A stretch of DNA of 64,000 nt from Spirochaetota bacterium. Lineage in GTDB: Bacteria; Spirochaetota; GWB1-36-13; JAKPDD01. The notes below the pieces were generated by a model that did not search any database, was not told where the DNA came from, and worked only from the letters and a program-made list of their open reading frames with translations. The stretch covers positions 1 to 64,000 of the forward strand of contig JAKPDD010000048.1 of NCBI GenBank assembly GCA_029552945.1, written 5' to 3'. The translations under genes were made by a program, and so were the position numbers. Shown here one piece after another: positions 17,948-28,025 of this stretch. Position 1 is the first letter of the stretch; every line of letters begins with the position of its first letter.

Positions 17948-18559
17948 CTACTTTAATTTAACCCTTGGAAGATTCCACTTTTTAAAATATGCTACTATTC
18001 TAATCCCACTTACAATTAAAATAATCACGAAATATATAATATTTTTATCAAAACTTAAAATATCTCTCATAATAAAGAAAATAAGACCACCTAAAATGCA
18101 AAGACTTAAATATATCTCACTCTTAAGTATAAAAGGTATTCTATTAGCCAAAACATCCCTTATCATTCCACCAAAAGTAGGAGTAATAACACCCATTATT
18201 ATTGATGATAATATATTCATATTGTATGCTAATGCTTTTTCAATTCCAATAATTGTAAAAGTCCCAAGTCCTATAGCATCACCAATTACTACAATATCTT
18301 CTAGTTCTTTAAAAAACTTATAAAAGAAAAAAACAAGGATAGTGGCAATAAATATTATATAAAAATACTCACTTTCAGAAAAAACAGTAGGAGGTATTTT
18401 ACCTATTATAATATCTCTTAATATTCCTCCTCCAATCCCAGTAAAGGAAGCAAGAATAAGAAGACCTATAATATCCATCTCTTTTTCAACGGCAAGCATT
18501 GCACCACTTACTGCAAAAGCAAATGTACCTATATAATCAAGAATAAGTATAATCTCCAA
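17948..18559 (-). CDS. TRIC/UPF0126 membrane channel-like protein
   Basis: A 203-residue membrane protein with about seven helices in two related halves. The glycine motifs SFTGIGGGILRDIIIG and MGVITPTFGGMIRDVLANR mark the UPF0126 (YicG/TRIC) family, of which relatives form trimeric cation channels. It is 10 bp after infB on the same strand and may be read as the last gene of that operon. The function in this organism is unknown. Confidence 0.93.
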   Translation of the reverse strand: MEIILILDYIGTFAFAVSGAMLAVEKEMDIIGLLILASFTGIGGGILRDIIIGKIPPTVFSESEYFYIIFIATILVFFFYKFFKELEDIVVIGDAIGLGTFTIIGIEKALAYNMNILSSIIMGVITPTFGGMIRDVLANRIPFILKSEIYLSLCILGGLIFFIMRDILSFDKNIIYFVIILIVSGIRIVAYFKKWNLPRVKLK

Positions 18560-18569
18560 TATCTATCCT

Positions 18570-20807
18570 TTATTTATTAGGAGAATTATCTGTATTAACA
18601 TTAAGTTTTCTTCTTTCCTTTACTATCTCATAAACTTCAAAGTAGTCACCCTCTTTAATATCATTACAATTATCAAGAGTAACACCACACTCAAAACCTT
18701 TGGTAACCTCTTTTACATCATCCTTAAATCTTTTCAATGATGATATTTTAACTTCCTGTAATACTATACCATCTCTTATAAGTCTTACATTAGCAGTTCT
18801 TTTAATCACACCATCAACAACATAACAACCCGCAACAATTCCAATTTTAGTGAGTTTAAATACTTTTCTTACCTCCACCTTTCCTATAACCTCTTCTCTC
18901 TCTTCAGGCTCAAGCATTCCTTCAATAGCATCCTTTATATCTTCAGTAATATGATAAATTACACTATACTTCCTTATTTCAACACCCTTTTCTTTTGCAA
19001 GAGTATTAACCTTCTCATTATTAGCTCTTACATTAAAAGCAATTATTATAGCATTTGATGCAGAAGCAAGCATTATATCATTTTCAGTTATTGCACCAAC
19101 AGATGCGTGTATAACTTTTATACTTACTTCATTTACTCTAGCAGCAAACTTTTCAATTAGAGACTTTATTGCCTCAGCAGTACCCTGTACATCAGCTTTA
19201 ACTATAATATTAAAATCAATTTTTTGTTGTTCTTGTATTTTTTCGTATAGGTCATCAAGAGAAACTTTTTTAGTTATTTTTTTAGCATTTTCAAGAGACT
19301 TTATCTCTTTTCTTTTCGAAACAATATCTTTTGCCTTCTTTTCACTATCAACAACCTGTAATATATCCCCTGCCTCAGGTAGTTCATCAAAACCCAAAAT
19401 CTCTACTGGCATTGAAGGCCCTGCTTCCTTAACCATATTAGCATTAAAATCAAACATAGCTCTAATCTTTCCGTAAGTTATACCAGCTACAAAATAATCA
19501 CCCTTCTTAATAGTTCCATCCTTAACTATAAGAGTAACAAGACTACCCCTATTTTTATCAACCTTTGTCTCTATAATTATACCTTTTCCTTTCTTTTTAG
19601 GATTAGCAGAAAGTTCTATCATTTCAGATTGTAATAATATAGCCTCCAATAATTTATCTATACCAATACCTTTTAAAGCAGATACATTTACATATAATGT
19701 TTCACCACCCCATTCCTCTGGTATTAGATTATATTCACTTAATTGCTGTTTTACTCTATCCGGATTAGCACCGTCTTTATCTATCTTATTTACAGCAACT
19801 ATTATTGGTACACCAGCTACTTTAGCATGATTTAAAGCCTCTATTGTCTGTGGCATAACCCCATCATCAGCAGCAACAACCAAAACAACAATATCTGTTG
19901 CCTGGGCACCTCTTTCTCTCATTTTAGTAAATGCTTCATGCCCAGGAGTATCAATAAACGTTATTTTTTTACCATCATGCTCAACCTGATATGCACCTAT
20001 ATGCTGAGTTATACCCCCAGCCTCTTTATCAACTACTCTGGTTTTCCTTATATAATCAAGCAATGTAGTTTTACCATGGTCAACATGGCCCATTATAGTG
20101 ACAATAGGAGCTCTTTTTATTTTATATTTATCATCTACAATATCCTCATCCATTTCAAGCTTATGAAGCTCGTCATATATTGATCTTACTTTAACTCTAC
20201 AACCAAACTCAGATGCAATTATTTCAGCAGTCTCTTTATCAAGAGCATCATTAATTGTAGCAATATATCCCATTTCTATAAGTTTAGATATAAGATCACC
20301 AACCTTTATATTCATCTTTGATGCAAGGTCTTTAACAAGAATAGTATCAAATATCTCTATCTCTTCAGGAATAGATGCTTTTTTTTCTTTTTTCTTCTTT
20401 AAAACAAACTCTTTTTCTTCATCTTTTTCTTCAAACTCAAACTTTTTCCAATTTTTTTTGTTTTCTTTTTTATTATCTCTCTCATTCTTTTCATCTTTTA
20501 TGTCTCTTATATCCCTTATATCCCTTATATCTTTTATATCTCTATCTTTATAGTTGGCCCTCTCACCTTTTTTCGACTGTTCACTGTTAAATCTATCATT
20601 CTTTTTAAAATCAGTTTTCTTATATTTATTAAACTCTTTGATTTTTCCCTGGCTTTTTTGAACCGTTTCTTCAATCTTACTTTCATCTTTCTGAATAACT
20701 GATGTAGTAATATTCTGTTGTTCAATATTATCTACTTCTTCTTTTTCTTTTTTCACTTTTAATTTTATCTTTTTCTTAATAACAATCTTATCTTTTTTAT
20801 CTTCCAC
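18570..20807 (-). CDS. infB: Translation initiation factor IF-2
   Basis: IF-2 brings initiator tRNA to the ribosome using GTP. The 745-residue protein has a charged N-terminal region (about 1-150), an IF2_N-like helix domain ([23 protein letters not shown]), the GTPase domain with [21 protein letters not shown] and [10 protein letters not shown], and the C-terminal domains II-IV. The N-terminal region includes a short tandem peptide array ([17 protein letters not shown]), encoded by four 9-bp units. It is 33 bp after nusA in the classic rimP-nusA-infB order. Confidence 0.98.
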   Translation of the reverse strand: MEDKKDKIVIKKKIKLKVKKEKEEVDNIEQQNITTSVIQKDESKIEETVQKSQGKIKEFNKYKKTDFKKNDRFNSEQSKKGERANYKDRDIKDIRDIRDIRDIKDEKNERDNKKENKKNWKKFEFEEKDEEKEFVLKKKKEKKASIPEEIEIFDTILVKDLASKMNIKVGDLISKLIEMGYIATINDALDKETAEIIASEFGCRVKVRSIYDELHKLEMDEDIVDDKYKIKRAPIVTIMGHVDHGKTTLLDYIRKTRVVDKEAGGITQHIGAYQVEHDGKKITFIDTPGHEAFTKMRERGAQATDIVVLVVAADDGVMPQTIEALNHAKVAGVPIIVAVNKIDKDGANPDRVKQQLSEYNLIPEEWGGETLYVNVSALKGIGIDKLLEAILLQSEMIELSANPKKKGKGIIIETKVDKNRGSLVTLIVKDGTIKKGDYFVAGITYGKIRAMFDFNANMVKEAGPSMPVEILGFDELPEAGDILQVVDSEKKAKDIVSKRKEIKSLENAKKITKKVSLDDLYEKIQEQQKIDFNIIVKADVQGTAEAIKSLIEKFAARVNEVSIKVIHASVGAITENDIMLASASNAIIIAFNVRANNEKVNTLAKEKGVEIRKYSVIYHITEDIKDAIEGMLEPEEREEVIGKVEVRKVFKLTKIGIVAGCYVVDGVIKRTANVRLIRDGIVLQEVKISSLKRFKDDVKEVTKGFECGVTLDNCNDIKEGDYFEVYEIVKERRKLNVNTDNSPNK
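20506..20541. repeat. infB: 9-bp in-frame microsatellite in infB
   Basis: Four consecutive 9-bp units on the plus strand (CTTATATCC twice, then CTTATATCT and TTTATATCT) encode Asp-Ile-Arg/Lys triplets in the flexible N-terminal part of IF-2. As the unit is a multiple of three, changes in copy number would not break the frame. Confidence 0.9.
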
Positions 20808-20840
20808 TTTTGCCTCTCTTATTTTATCTTATTCTTAAGT

Positions 20841-22307
20841 CTATTCTATTTCAACATTTTCTCTAATAACTTTTTCAATAAGTTCCAATTCACTTACACT
20901 TATACCTTTCAAAGTATTTAACTTACCAACTTCCATCAATTTTATAAGATCTTCTATATGTTGTATATTATTATTTTTAATTTTGTCTATAATTTCATTA
21001 GAAATATCAGGCAAGTTTTCAATAGGTATACCCTCGCCCTCTTCTTCTAGTTCTATCTCTACTTTCTCAGAAATAATCTTTTTAATATCTTCTATATCTT
21101 CCTCAGTTAATCCCTTCATTGAAATAAGATCATTATTATTTACAGCATCAACAAGTTGTTCTACTATATATATATTATTCTCATTTAATTTCTCTATAAT
21201 ATTATCGGCTAAACCAAGTTCTTTCAAAGAAGTTCCTATTATATTATCTATAGCAGCTGCTCCAACCTTTTCTATTTCCTCGCCTATTTCAGATTCTACT
21301 TTAACATTTATTTTCCATCCTGTAAGTTTCGCAGCCAGAACAACATTTTTTCTTTGCTTACCAAAAGCATAGGCTACCTGGTCTTTCTCAACTATTGCAA
21401 AAGCTTCTCTATCATCAGTTAATATAACTCTATTTACTTTTGCAGGCACTAAAGCATTCTTAATAAGTTCTTTTGGGTCATCAGAATATCTAACAATATC
21501 TATCTTCTCGCCACCAATCTCTTTTATAATAGATGTTATTCTAACACCCTGTGGACCAACACATGCAGATAAAGGATCAACACTATCAGAATAAACAAGT
21601 ATTTTTGTTTTATAACCAACTTCTCTAACTATCTTTTTAATCTCAATAGTATCTTGAATTTCAGGTACATTAAGTTTTAAAAGTTCTTTTATAAGATAGG
21701 GGCTTGTCCTTGATAAAACTATCCTGTTATCTTTCCCTTTTCTCTTACTAAAAGAAAGTACATCTTTAACAATAGCTTTAAGGACGTCATCAACCTCATA
21801 GTGTTCAAGTGGACTTTGCTCTTCTACAGGTAAATAACCTAAAGTATCTCCTAAATCAACAAATATTGAACCCTTTGAATCCTTTTTTATAACCTTGCCA
21901 GAAACCAATTTATTTATTTTACTTTTATATTCAGCACCAATTATATCTTTTTCTGCCTCTTTTATTTTTCTTAATATATTATCTATTACCCACTGTAAAG
22001 ACTTTGGATTATTAAAATCTTTCTCAGGACTTGTAATAACCTCAATCTCTTCGCCAACTTTAACATTTTTTTTAAACTTTTTGGCCTCTTTTAGACTTAT
22101 TTCTTTCACAGGAGTAACAACATTTTCAACAACATTCTTATTTAGATATATATCAATCTTCTCATTTTCAGTCTTAAACTTTATATCATCTATTCCGTAA
22201 AACTTCAAATATGCCTCTTTTAAAGTATCAATTATAACTGATATTATTAGTTCCTGACTAAGACCTTTAGTCTTAACTAATTCTTTTATTGCTAAACTTA
22301 AGTCCAT
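20841..22307 (-). CDS. nusA: Transcription termination/antitermination factor NusA
   Basis: NusA binds RNA polymerase and RNA to control pausing, termination and antitermination. The 488-residue protein has the NusA N-domain (about 1-125), an S1 domain (VSGKVIKKDSKGSIFVDLGDTLGYLP), and KH domains with VGPQGVRITSIIKEIGGEKID. The C-terminus carries two acidic helix-hairpin-helix-like repeats (about 370-430 and 440-488), a layout seen in several bacteria. It starts 1 bp after the rimP stop and precedes infB by 33 bp. Confidence 0.97.
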   Translation of the reverse strand: MDLSLAIKELVKTKGLSQELIISVIIDTLKEAYLKFYGIDDIKFKTENEKIDIYLNKNVVENVVTPVKEISLKEAKKFKKNVKVGEEIEVITSPEKDFNNPKSLQWVIDNILRKIKEAEKDIIGAEYKSKINKLVSGKVIKKDSKGSIFVDLGDTLGYLPVEEQSPLEHYEVDDVLKAIVKDVLSFSKRKGKDNRIVLSRTSPYLIKELLKLNVPEIQDTIEIKKIVREVGYKTKILVYSDSVDPLSACVGPQGVRITSIIKEIGGEKIDIVRYSDDPKELIKNALVPAKVNRVILTDDREAFAIVEKDQVAYAFGKQRKNVVLAAKLTGWKINVKVESEIGEEIEKVGAAAIDNIIGTSLKELGLADNIIEKLNENNIYIVEQLVDAVNNNDLISMKGLTEEDIEDIKKIISEKVEIELEEEGEGIPIENLPDISNEIIDKIKNNNIQHIEDLIKLMEVGKLNTLKGISVSELELIEKVIRENVEIE

Positions 22308-22760
22308 TTAACCTCCAATATCTTTTAATTTAGCATATTGTATCTCTTCTAAACTTAATTCTCTTTCTAAATTATCTTTAATATCATATATAATAACCTT
22401 ACTGTTATTAACACCCTTAATTATACCTGAAGATGGATTTGAGTTTAACAAACAATAATCTATTTCTTTATTTAAAAAAACTTTAAACTCTCTTATTTTC
22501 TTTAATTTTCTGCCAACTCCAGGAGAACCTACTTCAAGAACATAGTCCTCACCCAACATTTTATCTATATTTTCATCACCCATTAAAGCATCAGTAACTA
22601 TCTTACAATCATTATGTGATATACCATTATCAGAATATATAGTAATTTCATATTTTAAAACTTTACCAGACTTTACTTTAAAATCTACAAGTTTATATCC
22701 AAGACTTTCCAGTGTTAACTCAATAGTATTCAACAATTCCATTTTTTCCTCTATAAACAA
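22308..22760 (-). CDS. rimP: Ribosome maturation factor RimP
   Basis: RimP helps assemble the 30S subunit. The 150-residue protein has the typical N-domain with SHNDCKIVTDALMGDENIDKMLG and VLEVGSPGVGRKL, followed by the Sm-like C-domain (INYCLL-type strand and IKGVNNSKVIIYDI). It is the first gene of the rimP-nusA-infB run, and the ATG is preceded by AGAGGA. Confidence 0.95.
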   Translation of the reverse strand: MFIEEKMELLNTIELTLESLGYKLVDFKVKSGKVLKYEITIYSDNGISHNDCKIVTDALMGDENIDKMLGEDYVLEVGSPGVGRKLKKIREFKVFLNKEIDYCLLNSNPSSGIIKGVNNSKVIIYDIKDNLERELSLEEIQYAKLKDIGG

Positions 22761-22913
22761 AAAAAAATAAAAATAAGTAAAAAACTATTATTTATATAAT
22801 AAAGAATAATTAAATTCTATTAGAATACAGAAAAGAAATTGATATTTATAAATTTAATCAAAATAAAAAGAAAAAAAAAGATTTTTAAAAATTTATAACA
22901 ATTAAATAAAATT
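22761..22913 (-). promoter_or_regulatory. Promoter region of rimP-nusA-infB
   Basis: The 153 bp upstream of rimP is AT rich and contains the 13-bp perfect palindrome ATTCTA-T-TAGAAT at 22814-22826. No TTGACA-type box is clear on the minus strand. The region must hold the start of the translation-factor operon if it is not read from the uracil-DNA glycosylase gene. Confidence 0.4.
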
Positions 22914-23633
22914 TTATTTATAGAAACCCTTTTCTCTCAAAACATCTCTTAATATCTGAAGATCAATCCAAGCCAGTTTTTTAAGCGAGCCATTTCTTAA
23001 CAATGCTGCAGGATGGAATGTTGGAACCACTATATAATCTTTCATCTCATAAAGTTTACCCCTTAATTCAGTTATCCCTTTGTTAGTTTTCAGAATATAA
23101 TTTGAAGAATACCTTCCTAGTGTTAAAATAACTTTTGGTTTAATAATATTTATCTGTTCATTTAAAATAGGTGAACACGAAAATATTTCATCAGGACGTG
23201 GGTCCCTATTTTCTGGAGGTCTACACTTAAGTACATTTGTTATAAAAACATTTTCTCTATTTATATCTATAGCATTAAGCATTTTTGTAAGAAGTTTTCC
23301 AGCCTCACCAACAAATGGTCGTCCCTGCATGTCTTCTTCATAACCAGGTGCCTCGCCAATAATTAAAAGCATTGAATCTTTATTACCTTCACCAAAAACA
23401 ACAGAGTGTCTTGTACTGTATAACCTGCACTTTATACATTTTAAGGTATTTTTCTTAAGTTCTTCCCATATATCTACACTTTTTTTATTATTGTAATTTA
23501 AATTTTTTAAATCTTCAGACTTAATTTCAGGTTTAATATTTAAAACCTGGTCACTATGATAGACTACATTATAATTATGACCAGAAATATAAGAATGAAA
23601 TAAAGAAACTACATTTATAAAATCGTTTTTCAT
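22914..23633 (-). CDS. Uracil-DNA glycosylase, type 4 (iron-sulfur)
   Basis: A 239-residue uracil-DNA glycosylase removing uracil from DNA. The family 4 motifs are visible: LIIGEAPGYEEDMQGRPFVG near residue 90 and HPAALLRNGS near 206. The cluster ligands are the CxxC in CIKCRLY, the Cys in VLKCRPPENRDPRP and a fourth Cys in FSCSP. An extra 50-60 residue N-terminal segment precedes the core. It lies 8 bp after the histidine kinase gene on the same strand. Confidence 0.95.
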   Translation of the reverse strand: MKNDFINVVSLFHSYISGHNYNVVYHSDQVLNIKPEIKSEDLKNLNYNNKKSVDIWEELKKNTLKCIKCRLYSTRHSVVFGEGNKDSMLLIIGEAPGYEEDMQGRPFVGEAGKLLTKMLNAIDINRENVFITNVLKCRPPENRDPRPDEIFSCSPILNEQINIIKPKVILTLGRYSSNYILKTNKGITELRGKLYEMKDYIVVPTFHPAALLRNGSLKKLAWIDLQILRDVLREKGFYK

Positions 23634-23641
23634 AATAATTA

Positions 23642-25171
23642 TTATTTAAAAATAGGCAATGTTATTTTAAATGTAGTACTCCATTCCGGATCATCAATAA
23701 GAGTAATTGTCCCCTTATGTTTATCTATTATAGTTTTAGCAATTGAAAGTCCCAAACCAGTACCATTCCTTTTATTTGTAAAAAATAATTTAAATATATC
23801 TTCTCTTATTTCAGGGGGAATCCCTATACCTTTATCTTTAACATATATTTCAACTTCATTATTATTTGTTTTTAATTCTATTAATATTTCAACTTTCTTA
23901 TCAGTACCAGAAAATGCTTCAATTGAGTTAACAAATATATTTCTTAATGATCTTTCTATCTTATTAAGATCAAGTTTAAGTTTAATATCTTCTTTTATAT
24001 TATTAAGATACCTTATATTTATCTGAAAACTTGCATTAAGCTCTTTTATAATTTCTATCAGCATAGAATTAAGTCTATCAAGGCTAACCTCCTCAACCCA
24101 TATATCAATATCACCTTTTGAAAAATCAAGTATCTCCTGAGTAATATCAATAATCCTAAGTATCTCTTTATCCATTGTTGTAGTATATTTTTGAATATCA
24201 TTAAAATCATTACTCTGATTAATAAGTTTTATATAACCCCTTAATACAAAAAGTGGATTCTTAATATCATGTATTAATTGGCTTGTCATTTTACCTAATA
24301 TACTCATTCTCTCTTCAGTCTCTCTCTTTTTAGACTCAAGTACTCTCTCTGTTATATCAGTTATAATAAAAAGTTTCCCCAAGTTATTATTATTAATATC
24401 TTTAAGTGAAGAAGAAATAATATGAAAGTATTTTTTATTTATTCTAATCTCTTTATTTATATTTGAATTATCAGATAAATATTCCTTAAGGCGATCAATT
24501 ACATCAATTATATTTTTACCATATACATCTTCATCAAGATTAAATATTTTCAAGAAATTAGTATTCCAGTCCTGGATTTTATTATTATTATCTATTACAA
24601 CAACTCCTGTATCAAGGTTTTCAATAAGTCTTCTATTATACTCTTTCAAAATAGTGTTTTCAATAGTGATTTTCATCTGTTCAATTGCTATAGTAATTAT
24701 TTTTGAAAGTATTTTTAGTTTTTCAAGGTCTTCATTGTTAAATTCACCAGAGTTTTTATTTAATAATTGTATAACACCTATAAGTTCATCCTGGTCATTA
24801 ATTAAAGGATTAGTTATTATCTGTTTTGTTCTGTAGTTTGTCTGTGAATCATAGAATGGATTAAAGTATATTGAGCTAGGTGCGTTATTTTCTATTATTG
24901 GCTCTCTTAACAGTGCAGCCCTACCTGCTATACCCTCTCCTATCTTCAATCTTATTTCATCTATTTCAAGCTTAGATACAACATAAGAGAATAACTCTTC
25001 TTTCTCTTTATCATATATGTATAGTGTGGCCCTATCTGCATTAATAATCTTTGTTGCTTCTTTTGAAAGAGAATATAACACATTGGCTATCTCTTTTGAT
25101 ATTGACTTTTTCTTATTTTCTCTTATTTTGAATATAATATTATCACTATCAAACATTATTCTTTTAACCAT
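23642..25171 (-). CDS. GAF-PAS sensor histidine kinase
   Basis: A 509-residue soluble kinase. A GAF domain (about 20-170) has RATLYIYDKEK and GIAGRAALLREPI. A PAS domain (about 185-290) follows, then a HisKA segment with the phosphate-accepting His in QLIHDIKNPLFVLRGY, and an HATPase_c domain with N, G1 and G2 boxes (NSIEAF, DKGIGIPPE, GTGLGLSIA). No membrane helix is present, so it senses a cytoplasmic signal. It starts with AGGAG and overlaps the upstream Hpt gene by 8 bp, so phosphate may pass to that Hpt. No receiver gene is adjacent. Confidence 0.95.
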   Translation of the reverse strand: MVKRIMFDSDNIIFKIRENKKKSISKEIANVLYSLSKEATKIINADRATLYIYDKEKEELFSYVVSKLEIDEIRLKIGEGIAGRAALLREPIIENNAPSSIYFNPFYDSQTNYRTKQIITNPLINDQDELIGVIQLLNKNSGEFNNEDLEKLKILSKIITIAIEQMKITIENTILKEYNRRLIENLDTGVVVIDNNNKIQDWNTNFLKIFNLDEDVYGKNIIDVIDRLKEYLSDNSNINKEIRINKKYFHIISSSLKDINNNNLGKLFIITDITERVLESKKRETEERMSILGKMTSQLIHDIKNPLFVLRGYIKLINQSNDFNDIQKYTTTMDKEILRIIDITQEILDFSKGDIDIWVEEVSLDRLNSMLIEIIKELNASFQINIRYLNNIKEDIKLKLDLNKIERSLRNIFVNSIEAFSGTDKKVEILIELKTNNNEVEIYVKDKGIGIPPEIREDIFKLFFTNKRNGTGLGLSIAKTIIDKHKGTITLIDDPEWSTTFKITLPIFK

Positions 25172-25469
25172 TAAAATCTCCTGATAATCCTTTTAGACTT
25201 GCCTCACATAAGTTTTTAAGAGATAAAAGTATTTTTTTTATATCTTCGGGAGTTTTAAAAGCCTTTGCCATCTCAGATATTAATATAGCTTTTTCAGTTA
25301 TAAAATCAAAACCATAAGATGAGCCAGACCCTTTTATTCTGTGTGAAAAATCTCTAATCTTTTCATAATTAACCTTATCATCTATAGAGTTTATGTTTTC
25401 AACTATTTCATCTATCACTGATCTAAGGTATTGTATTCTAAGTTCTTTTATATCATCTAAAAAACTCAT
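25164..25469 (-). CDS. Solitary Hpt domain protein
   Basis: A 101-residue four-helix histidine phosphotransfer protein. The phosphorylated His is in FSHRIKGSGSSYGF (about residue 44), the classic HxxKGSG motif. Stand-alone Hpt proteins relay phosphate between receivers in multistep phosphorelays. It overlaps the GAF-PAS kinase by 8 bp and follows nadC by 20 bp. A receiver-kinase at 57048 could be in the same relay, but nothing in the sequence proves it. Confidence 0.92.
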   Translation of the reverse strand: MSFLDDIKELRIQYLRSVIDEIVENINSIDDKVNYEKIRDFSHRIKGSGSSYGFDFITEKAILISEMAKAFKTPEDIKKILLSLKNLCEASLKGLSGDFNG

Positions 25470-25489
25470 AACCTACTCCCTGGTAAAAA

Positions 25490-26350
25490 TTATAAATCAA
25501 TAATCAATGAAATATCAGAGGCTTTGACAGAGTGAGTAAGTGAACCCATCGAAACATAATCAATATCTATTTTCTTTATTTTTTTTATTTTTTTTATATC
25601 CATATTACCTGATACCTCAATCTTTTTATCAGAGTTTTCTCTAATATATTTTACAGCCTTTTTAATCTCTTTATAATCCATATTATCAAGCATTATTATA
25701 TCTGCTTTAGTTTTTACAGCTTCTTTTACCTCTTTCATATTTTTAACTTCAACTTCTATTAATAGATCATGGTTGTAAGACTTAGCAAGTTCAACAGCTT
25801 TTGTAATTGAACCTGCAACAGATATATGGTTCTCTTTTATTAAAAACATATCATAAAGACCAAACCTATGATTATAACCACCTCCTACTCTTACTGCATA
25901 TTTTTGCCATTTTCTCCATAAAGGTATTGTTTTCCGTGTATCAAGTATTTTAATTTTAGTATGCCCTATATGTGAAATTATGTTAAATGTATTTGTAGCT
26001 ATACCACTTAGATGTTGTAATATATTAAGTGCAACCCTTTCCCCTTTAAGTATAGATGAAAAATTACCCTCAATATTTAAAATAGTAGTCCCTTTTTTGC
26101 AAAAATCTCCATCTATCTTGCTTGAAATTATTTTTATAGATGAATCAATATATTTAAAAACCATCTCAAAAAGTTCAAGCCCTGCAATTATCAAATTCTC
26201 TTTAGCTACTATTTTTGCCTTAACAACTCTGTCTGGAATTGAAACAAGGATGGATGAGGTAGTTACATCATCGCTACCAACATCCTCTAAAATAGCAAGC
26301 TTAATTAATAGTTCATCACTTATCTTGTCTAATAATGTTTCCTGCCCCAC
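25490..26350 (-). CDS. nadC: Nicotinate-nucleotide pyrophosphorylase (carboxylating)
   Basis: NadC makes nicotinate mononucleotide from quinolinate and PRPP in NAD synthesis. The 286-residue protein has DVGSDDVTTSSI near the start, the substrate-binding LDTRKTIPLWRKWQKYAV and the GGGYNHRFGLYDMFLIKENH block, then DNMDYKEI. The start is GTG at 26350, supported by AAGGGG 7 bases upstream, inside the end of the previous gene (35-bp overlap). nadA and nadB are not in the window. Confidence 0.95.
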   Translation of the reverse strand: MGQETLLDKISDELLIKLAILEDVGSDDVTTSSILVSIPDRVVKAKIVAKENLIIAGLELFEMVFKYIDSSIKIISSKIDGDFCKKGTTILNIEGNFSSILKGERVALNILQHLSGIATNTFNIISHIGHTKIKILDTRKTIPLWRKWQKYAVRVGGGYNHRFGLYDMFLIKENHISVAGSITKAVELAKSYNHDLLIEVEVKNMKEVKEAVKTKADIIMLDNMDYKEIKKAVKYIRENSDKKIEVSGNMDIKKIKKIKKIDIDYVSMGSLTHSVKASDISLIIDL

Positions 26351-28004
26351 CTAAGTTCCCCTTAGTTAATAGATAGTGAAATCCTGATATAAAAAAATAA
26401 AACTCTTCTAATGCCTCACTTATTTTCTTACCCTCAAGTCTTTTTTTAGATTTTTCAAGACCAGAAGAAAATGTAAGTTCTTTATCAGGGTCTGCTACAA
26501 ACTTATTATAATTTGTTCTAATCTTTTCAAGTGTATTTTTAATTTTTATAACAACATTCGCAAGTTTTGCTCTTATACTCATACTCAATTTACTCCTTTC
26601 AATAGAAGCTTTGTGTATCAATGAATGTTTCTGCATCACAGGAATATTAGGATTTTCCTCAGTTTCATTTATAGACTTTATAATATTGGAATACTCTCTT
26701 ATAGAATCTAGCACAGAGTTCATTTCAACATAAGACTCATTAAAATCCCTCTTTGGATCAAATCTTAAACCTTCATGATGCTCAGGATAGTAATTAACTT
26801 TATTACCAGTAATAAGAAAAGAATACTCTTTTTCAAAAAAGTCTATAATAGCAGAAACACGATATATTTTATCCTTCTTATCATAAAAATAAAAAGGTGA
26901 GTTTTTAGAATCACCAAAAGAATGTAAAGGAATACTTTCTATTATTTCAATACCAGTTAAAACTTCCTTGGGTAGGTTAATACTCTCTTCAACATTTATT
27001 ATATCTTCTTTTTCTTCTTTTACCTCTTCTTCTACTTTCATTTCCTCTTTTTCTCGATTAAGTTGCTCCTCTATTTCCTGCTGCATCCCACCTATTTTGT
27101 CTTTTAAAGATAATTGTAATAATACACTAATATTTGGGTCTGATATTTTTATATTGACATTCTGAGAAATTAAAAAAGCATAATATATTTTTATTAAGTA
27201 CTTATTGAAAATAAAATCCACGCCTCTTCTAATTTTGGTTATATAAGTATTAATTATATTTGAAGGTAAACTTTCTCTTTTTTCAAGTATCCTGAATCCT
27301 TCTCTATAAGCTTCAGGAATAGAGTTTTTAAACGGCCAGAATATATAAAGGGTTCTAAATAGATTAGATATTTCTCTTTCAATTTCAGATATTGCAAGTT
27401 TAAAAGAAGGGCTTGTCTTTTCTTTCTCACTTATACTCTGAATAATCTCTTTTAAATTAGTTTTATTAAGCCTAAGTAATATTTCATAATATATTGGAAA
27501 TTTTTTAAAGAAATAATCTTTAATTTCAAACTCGTTAAAACTTTTTGATGATAATATAATCTTTGCTATTGTCTCAAGGTCGTTAACAGCTTCAAGTAAA
27601 TTTGTAGTGGTTATACTTATAAACTTTAAATTCATAAAAAAACCATTAAAATTAGTAACTTTATTTAAATAGGCTACTAACTTTATGTAAAAACTTTCTA
27701 AAAAAGAGGGTTTTATAGACTTTATTAATTGTTCTCTTGTTATCTTTTTACCTTCCTTAATAGTATCTTTCTTACTGACTGATGTTGTCTGGCCACTACT
27801 TTTATCCTTATCCTGTTGATATGATCTTGCTTTAGCATATCTAGATATATTTTTATATTTTGATTGTTTAACAGTAGGTTCTTTTTTTTCTATATAATTA
27901 GGATCCCCCCCATGTTCAATAAATTCTTTAAAAAGTTTTTTTCTTTCAGATTCATCAAGATTATCTAGATTCAATTTTCTTTTAATATCATCTAACCTAC
28001 TCAT
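26316..28004 (-). CDS. Large cytoplasmic protein, function unknown
   Basis: A 562-residue protein with no signal peptide or membrane helix. The start at 28004 is chosen because AAGGAG lies 6 bases upstream; an in-frame ATG 7 codons earlier lacks one. The N-terminus (LDDIKRKLNLDNLDESERKK) is a charged helix followed by a Lys/Gln-rich linker (about 50-90). Two largely helical regions (about 90-320 and 380-560) are separated by an acidic coiled-coil rich in Glu (near 320-345). It overlaps nadC by 35 bp. I do not recognise the family; the shape suggests a scaffold or structural protein, perhaps lineage-specific. Confidence 0.85.
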   Translation of the reverse strand: MSRLDDIKRKLNLDNLDESERKKLFKEFIEHGGDPNYIEKKEPTVKQSKYKNISRYAKARSYQQDKDKSSGQTTSVSKKDTIKEGKKITREQLIKSIKPSFLESFYIKLVAYLNKVTNFNGFFMNLKFISITTTNLLEAVNDLETIAKIILSSKSFNEFEIKDYFFKKFPIYYEILLRLNKTNLKEIIQSISEKEKTSPSFKLAISEIEREISNLFRTLYIFWPFKNSIPEAYREGFRILEKRESLPSNIINTYITKIRRGVDFIFNKYLIKIYYAFLISQNVNIKISDPNISVLLQLSLKDKIGGMQQEIEEQLNREKEEMKVEEEVKEEKEDIINVEESINLPKEVLTGIEIIESIPLHSFGDSKNSPFYFYDKKDKIYRVSAIIDFFEKEYSFLITGNKVNYYPEHHEGLRFDPKRDFNESYVEMNSVLDSIREYSNIIKSINETEENPNIPVMQKHSLIHKASIERSKLSMSIRAKLANVVIKIKNTLEKIRTNYNKFVADPDKELTFSSGLEKSKKRLEGKKISEALEEFYFFISGFHYLLTKGNLGGAGNIIRQDK

Positions 28005-28025
28005 AAATAACTCCTTAAATACCAT

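Noticed and set aside
23642..25171. Second Hpt or receiver within the GAF-PAS kinase
   Set aside because: The domain order ends with HATPase_c and there is no receiver motif.
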